Positions 60,023 to 64,000 of a DNA stretch of 64,000 nt are shown here, piece by piece; position 1 is the stretch's first letter; each line of letters begins with the position of its first letter. The stretch covers positions 51,933-115,932 of the forward strand of contig NZ_JAGPXB010000011.1 in assembly GCF_018069925.1 (NCBI RefSeq), given 5' to 3'. This DNA comes from Flavobacterium erciyesense (GTDB taxonomy: Bacteria; Bacteroidota; Bacteroidia; Flavobacteriales; Flavobacteriaceae). The translations under genes and the position numbers were made by a program. The notes below the pieces were generated by a model. It was not told the origin of the DNA, did no database searches, and saw only the letters and a program-made list of their open reading frames with translations.

Positions 60023-61681
60023 TTAATTTATTCCGTGGTCTTTCATCACTTTATTGAGGTTTTTGACCAAGGCAAACATTAGCGCTGTTGCAAACATAAG
60101 CAAGCCAAAATTCAGCCAAAAGAAATTGGCCTTATCCTCGTAAGTATCCCACATACTGGCCAAAACTCCAGATAGTTTATTTCCAATTGAAGTGGCCAAA
60201 AACCAGCCACCCATCATTAAAGCGGTAATGTTTTTTGGTGATAACTTAGATACAATTGACAATCCCATTGGACTTAAGAATAATTCTCCAATCGTGATTA
60301 CACCATAGTTAGCAACCAACCACCACACTGATACTTTCTCGCTACCATTATTACCGATATGCACAGCAGCAACCATTACCAAAACCGATAAGGCAGATAA
60401 TAATAGTCCGAAAGCAATTTTGGTTGGTGTCGAAGGTTCTTTTTTTCTGCTTCTTAAAAAAGTAAAAAAGGCAACTACTAGCGGAGTTAATAAAATAACC
60501 CAACCCGGATTTATGGATTGACTTAAATTGGCTGACCATGTATAAATTTTACTTTCTTCCTCAGGTAATTTTTCTTTGGCTACATTCCGAAAATAAAGCG
60601 GATAATCAACCACTTTTACCACCTTGCCGTCTTCTTTTTGAATTCGGAAAGCAGCATCGTAAAGTGCAACCGAGTCTTTTTTATAAGTTAAAGTGTCAAT
60701 TAAGAAAAGTTGCGAACCTACTTTTTGCGTAACGCCTACCAACTCACGATCCGTATATTTATCACCCCAATTGTTTAATGCTGAACCATTTAATTTGAAT
60801 ACGGCCCAAAACAAAATAACCACTGCAAAAATAGATAGCAACGCACCAATCGGACGCTTTTCAGCGGGCTTGGCTTTAAAATACAAACTGCTATAAAACC
60901 ATACAATCGGTATACATGCAAAAATAAAGGCATCGGTACTATCTGACCCAAATATAGAGCTTTCAGCATTAGTTGCTGTAGTAACTCCTTTGATAAACCA
61001 ACCAATTACACCAAAAATAACCGATGGTACCAAAATGTACATTACAATTTTTGAGAACGGCATATCGCCTTCTTGAATTCCTTTCTTCTCCGTTTTGTCA
61101 CCATAATGCTTGGTCCCTAACATGAACACTAGCACACCTATAAACATCCCTACACCGGCAGCCATGAAAGCTTCTTGCCAGCCGAAAAGAATTTTTAGTG
61201 CGGCTCCAAAAAAGTTACAAATGAAAGCACCTACATTGATTCCCATATAAAAAATGTTGTAACCCTCATCTTTTTTGTCTTTGTATTCCTCATCGTTATA
61301 GAAATTACCTAACAAAGTTGAAATGTTCGGTTTGAAAAATCCATTTCCAATTATAACAAGCGTCATGGCAACATACAGCATTGTTAGATTCGGAATTCCC
61401 ATCATCATGTAACCCACCGCCATCATTAAACCACCAATAACAATTGATTTTTTGTAGCCCAAATAACGATCTGCAATTAAACCGCCAATGAAAGGTGTTA
61501 AAAACACCAAGGCGATAAAGGTCCCGTATAAATCAGACGATTCTTTTTCGGTCATTGAAAACCCCGATTCCACATCTTTAAGGTACAACGTAAAAATTCC
61601 GATCATTAAATAATAACCAAAACGTTCCCACATTTCGGACAAAAACAAATAAGGCAAGGCTTTAGGATGACTTTTCCACAT
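60023..61681 (-). CDS. POT-family peptide transporter 2
   Basis: A 552-aa member of the same family (start PKALPYLFLSEMWERFGYYLMIGIFTLYL; GNGFFKPNISTLLGNFYND; FYMGINVGAFICNFFG). It is longer because of an insertion between helices around residues 310-390 (KVGSQLFLIDTLTYKKDSVALYD...), which is polar and probably periplasmic. Only two bases separate it from transporter 1. Upstream it is divided from transporter 3 by a terminator. Confidence 0.94.
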   Translation of the reverse strand: MWKSHPKALPYLFLSEMWERFGYYLMIGIFTLYLKDVESGFSMTEKESSDLYGTFIALVFLTPFIGGLIADRYLGYKKSIVIGGLMMAVGYMMMGIPNLTMLYVAMTLVIIGNGFFKPNISTLLGNFYNDEEYKDKKDEGYNIFYMGINVGAFICNFFGAALKILFGWQEAFMAAGVGMFIGVLVFMLGTKHYGDKTEKKGIQEGDMPFSKIVMYILVPSVIFGVIGWFIKGVTTATNAESSIFGSDSTDAFIFACIPIVWFYSSLYFKAKPAEKRPIGALLSIFAVVILFWAVFKLNGSALNNWGDKYTDRELVGVTQKVGSQLFLIDTLTYKKDSVALYDAAFRIQKEDGKVVKVVDYPLYFRNVAKEKLPEEESKIYTWSANLSQSINPGWVILLTPLVVAFFTFLRSRKKEPSTPTKIAFGLLLSALSVLVMVAAVHIGNNGSEKVSVWWLVANYGVITIGELFLSPMGLSIVSKLSPKNITALMMGGWFLATSIGNKLSGVLASMWDTYEDKANFFWLNFGLLMFATALMFALVKNLNKVMKDHGIN

Positions 61682-61693
61682 AATAATTCAATT

Positions 61694-61738
61694 TAAAAAA
61701 ACAAACCTACAAGTTCACAGTGGCGAATTGCAGGTTTG
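61694..61738 (-). terminator. Terminator between POT transporters 3 and 2
   Basis: On the minus strand, a stem CAAACCTGCAA with TTGTAGGTTTG (one mismatch; 61702-61712 with 61728-61738) followed by a T-run. It would end or attenuate the DPP IV-POT3 transcript before POT2. Confidence 0.7.
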
Positions 61739-61767
61739 AAAAGTGTACAACTATTTATAAAAATTTA

Positions 61768-63441
61768 TTAACGCACGCCGTGCATCATTTTCTTCAATTT
61801 AGGAGTAAGTGCTAATAAAATGGCAGCTGCAAGACCGCACAAAATAACAAACACCATAAAAAATTCAAACAAATTATGAATTTCGAAACCAGCAAATACT
61901 GGATTAGATGTACTAATTTGATTTTGTTCCAAAAGTGCTACTTGCTCTGCAGTAAGCGTAACTGTTTTATCCAAAACCGCTTGTAAATCGATACCAAGTT
62001 CTTTCGCTTTATTGAACTTGTCTCCAGTTGCAGGTAAAATAGAACCTAAAGTTCCAGCTAAAGCATAACCAGAAGCGTTTGACAAAAAGAACACTCCGTA
62101 CAATAAAGATGAAAATCTTTTTGGAGATAACTTACCTACCAATGAAAGACCAATTGGTGACAAGCAAAGCTCTGCACATGTTTGAATTAAATATAAAAGA
62201 ATCAACCATTTGATAGCCAAAAAACCATCATTACCTAAATCTTTTACATTATATGCAATGATAAAATAACTCAAAGCAATCAATCCTAAACCTACAGCTT
62301 GTTTAACAGGTGAGATTGGCTCTCTGTCTTTACTTCTTAAATAATCCCACAACATACTGAACGGCACTGCAAATGCAACAACGAACAATCCATTGAAAAT
62401 TTGAACCATTGAAGGCGGCATGTTGTAACCAAAGAAATTTCTATCAGTTTGATTATCTGCAATAAATGTTAATGACGAACCTGCCTGCTCAAATGCAGCC
62501 CAGAAAAAGATAACGAAGAACGCTACGATATAAATAACTAAAATTCTATCACGCTCTACTTTAGTTAATGAAGTATCTGAAATGATCAAACCAGCTAATG
62601 ACAAACCACTAGCGTAAATTAAAGAGTAAATAAAGTTTTGACCTACCACATAATGGAACATCAATCCTAATCCGATGAAAGCTACAACAGCACCTATCAA
62701 AGCATTTTTGGAGAAAACAGCTTTTTGTGATTCACCTTCTTCATAATCCGAAGTATCGTTTTTAGAAGGAAGCCCGCCTAATTCTTTTCCTTCAGGAGTT
62801 ACAACATATTTATCTTTAAGCACATAAAAAACAACCGTTCCTATCAACATTGCAACTGAGGCGGCCAAGAATCCCCACTTAAATGCGTGAATGTCTCGGA
62901 TACCATCAACTTTTACGTCTCCAACAATTGGACAGATTAACTGTCCTAGGAAAGCTCCTAAGTTAATACCCATGTAAAAAATAGTAAATGCAGTATCTAG
63001 TTTACTTTTTTCTTGTTTTGGATACAAACTTCCTACCATTGAGGAAATATTTGGCTTGAAAAATCCGTTTCCAAAAACAATAATACCCAACGCCGACCAC
63101 ATTAAAATAGTAGCCAAACTAATATTATTACCAAATACACTAGCGCTGATAAACAATAAAAATTGCCCGATAGCCATCATTAATCCGCCTAGCAAAATAC
63201 AATTTCTATTACCAAAAAAACGATCAGAAATAAAACCACCTAACATCGGAGTTAGATAACAAAGACCTAAAAACCCACCATAAATTAAAGAGGCATCTTC
63301 CTCTTTCATCATCAATGAATTTACAAGAAACAAAGTCAAAATAGCACGCATGCCATAAAAATTGAATCGTTCCCACATTTCGGTTCCAAATAATACCCAA
63401 AGTCCTTTTGGATGTCCTGATTTTGCTACTGATTCACTCAT
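61768..63441 (-). CDS. POT-family peptide transporter 3
   Basis: A 557-aa paralogue (GTEMWERFNFYGMRAILTLFLV; GNGFFKPNISSMVGSLYPKQ; FYMGINLGAFLGQLICP). It has its own insertion near residues 210-245 (GLPSKNDTSDYEEGESQKA), cytosolic by position, and a loop near the C-terminus. Follows the peptidase gene by 33 bp. The three paralogues differ enough (insertions at different sites) to suggest different peptide preferences. Confidence 0.95.
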   Translation of the reverse strand: MSESVAKSGHPKGLWVLFGTEMWERFNFYGMRAILTLFLVNSLMMKEEDASLIYGGFLGLCYLTPMLGGFISDRFFGNRNCILLGGLMMAIGQFLLFISASVFGNNISLATILMWSALGIIVFGNGFFKPNISSMVGSLYPKQEKSKLDTAFTIFYMGINLGAFLGQLICPIVGDVKVDGIRDIHAFKWGFLAASVAMLIGTVVFYVLKDKYVVTPEGKELGGLPSKNDTSDYEEGESQKAVFSKNALIGAVVAFIGLGLMFHYVVGQNFIYSLIYASGLSLAGLIISDTSLTKVERDRILVIYIVAFFVIFFWAAFEQAGSSLTFIADNQTDRNFFGYNMPPSMVQIFNGLFVVAFAVPFSMLWDYLRSKDREPISPVKQAVGLGLIALSYFIIAYNVKDLGNDGFLAIKWLILLYLIQTCAELCLSPIGLSLVGKLSPKRFSSLLYGVFFLSNASGYALAGTLGSILPATGDKFNKAKELGIDLQAVLDKTVTLTAEQVALLEQNQISTSNPVFAGFEIHNLFEFFMVFVILCGLAAAILLALTPKLKKMMHGVR

Positions 63442-63474
63442 GTTATTTAAATTGGTTTGTTTTAATTAGTGTTA

Positions 63475-64000
63475 TTATAAATTTTCTTTAATAAAATTGG
63501 TCATTTTGGTATACAACTGTACTCGTGTTTTACCTCCATAAATCCCGTGATTGTTGTCTGGATAAATTTGAGAGTCAAATTGTTTGTTGGCTTGAATTAA
63601 AGCCTCCATCATTTGCATTGTATTTTGCACATGTACATTATCATCTCCTGACCCGTGAATCAACAAATACTTTCCTTTTAATTTATTCACGTGGTTTATT
63701 GGAGAGTTGTCATCATATCCACCCGCATTTTCTTGTGGGGTTTGCATGTAACGTTCTGTGTACACGCTATCGTAAAAACGCCAGTTGGTTACTGGAGCAA
63801 CCGCAATAGCCATTTTGAACACGTCATTCCCTTTCAAAATACAATTAGAAGCCATAAATCCACCAAACGACCAGCCAAATATACCAATTCTGTTTTTATC
63901 TACAAATGCATAATCGCCTATTACTTTCGCAGCATCAATTTGATCTTCCACTTCGTACTTCCCTAATTGCAATTGCGTCACTTTTTTGAAATCAGCACCT
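63475..64000 (-). CDS. S9-family peptidase, DPP IV type (partial, N-terminus beyond right edge)
   Basis: C-terminal alpha/beta-hydrolase domain of a prolyl oligopeptidase-family serine peptidase, open to the edge. Nucleophile motif GIFGWSFGGF, Asp in LIHGSGDDNVH and His in DNNHGIYGG are present. The reading frame continues through the GTG at 63979 to base 64000 (AD-FKKVTQLQLGKYE), so the full enzyme is longer. DPP IV cuts Xaa-Pro dipeptides off peptides; the downstream POT transporters import such products. Confidence 0.92.
   Translation of the reverse strand, partial: GADFKKVTQLQLGKYEVEDQIDAAKVIGDYAFVDKNRIGIFGWSFGGFMASNCILKGNDVFKMAIAVAPVTNWRFYDSVYTERYMQTPQENAGGYDDNSPINHVNKLKGKYLLIHGSGDDNVHVQNTMQMMEALIQANKQFDSQIYPDNNHGIYGGKTRVQLYTKMTNFIKENL

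Noticed and set aside
58509..63441. Recent tandem duplication of the POT genes
   Set aside because: The three proteins share only family motifs, differ in length and insertions, and show no long identical DNA, so the duplication is old.

Overview
The window is about 64 kb of AT-rich chromosome from a Bacteroidetes bacterium, almost certainly a Flavobacteriaceae member close to Flavobacterium. The evidence is the promoter style (TAnnTTTG at -7, TTG or TTTG near -33, no Shine-Dalgarno pattern), GLPGLI and DUF5686 proteins, large CarboxypepD-regulatory beta-barrels, PorT of the type IX secretion system, TamL, peptide POT transporters and a fused aspartokinase/homoserine dehydrogenase. It is dense core genome. 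I see no phage, insertion sequence, CRISPR array, rRNA or tRNA.

Layout. 1-9 kb holds sulfur assimilation and methionine synthesis: cysD (cut by the left edge), cysH, a TauE/SafE permease, an Rrf2 regulator, a MetZ-type sulfhydrylase, an OsmC protein, the fused thrA and metX. A SAM-I (S-box) riboswitch precedes metX. 8.4-9.7 kb is an unusually RNA-rich intergenic region. It ends in a SAM-II-like element upstream of metK (9.7-11 kb). 11-15 kb holds an outer-membrane barrel/GLPGLI pair. 15-17 kb carries a deoxynucleoside kinase, CsbD and Dps. 17-20.4 kb has a membrane pyrophosphatase with a Cys-rich tail beside soluble pyrophosphatase. 20.5-27 kb holds an AlkA-type glycosylase, a DUF5686 barrel protein, pdhB and etfBA. 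27-31.7 kb has a bifunctional nuclease, an amidohydrolase, thyA, a CBM48 protein, a 2TM protein and folA. 31.8-38.7 kb has menG/ubiE-porT, an rRNA/tRNA methyltransferase, tamL, fbaA and accD. 38.7-42.3 kb has a TonB receptor and an ABC permease. 42.4-49.7 kb is purH followed by the rod-shape operon mreBCD-pbp2-rodA. 49.7-58 kb holds a nuclease, tail-specific protease, surE, lpxB, an NlpC/P60 lipoprotein and comEC. 58-64 kb holds a thioredoxin-like protein, three tandem POT peptide transporters and the end of a DPP IV-type peptidase (cut by the right edge).

How it fits together. Sulfate reduction (cysD, cysH) supplies sulfide to the MetX/MetZ route, fed by homoserine from ThrA. MetK converts methionine to SAM, and two structurally different SAM-sensing RNA classes appear to feed back on the metX operon and metK. 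The DPP IV/POT block is a peptide-scavenging unit.

The least explained parts are the 8.4-9.7 kb region (a promoter-hairpins-terminator unit that looks like a small RNA, a second terminator, tiny ORFs and both riboswitches), a palindromic intergenic element present twice with compensatory stem changes, a palindrome placed on the predicted start site of the Rrf2 gene, and the Cys-rich tail of the pyrophosphatase. All calls come from reading sequence and family knowledge; no search was run.
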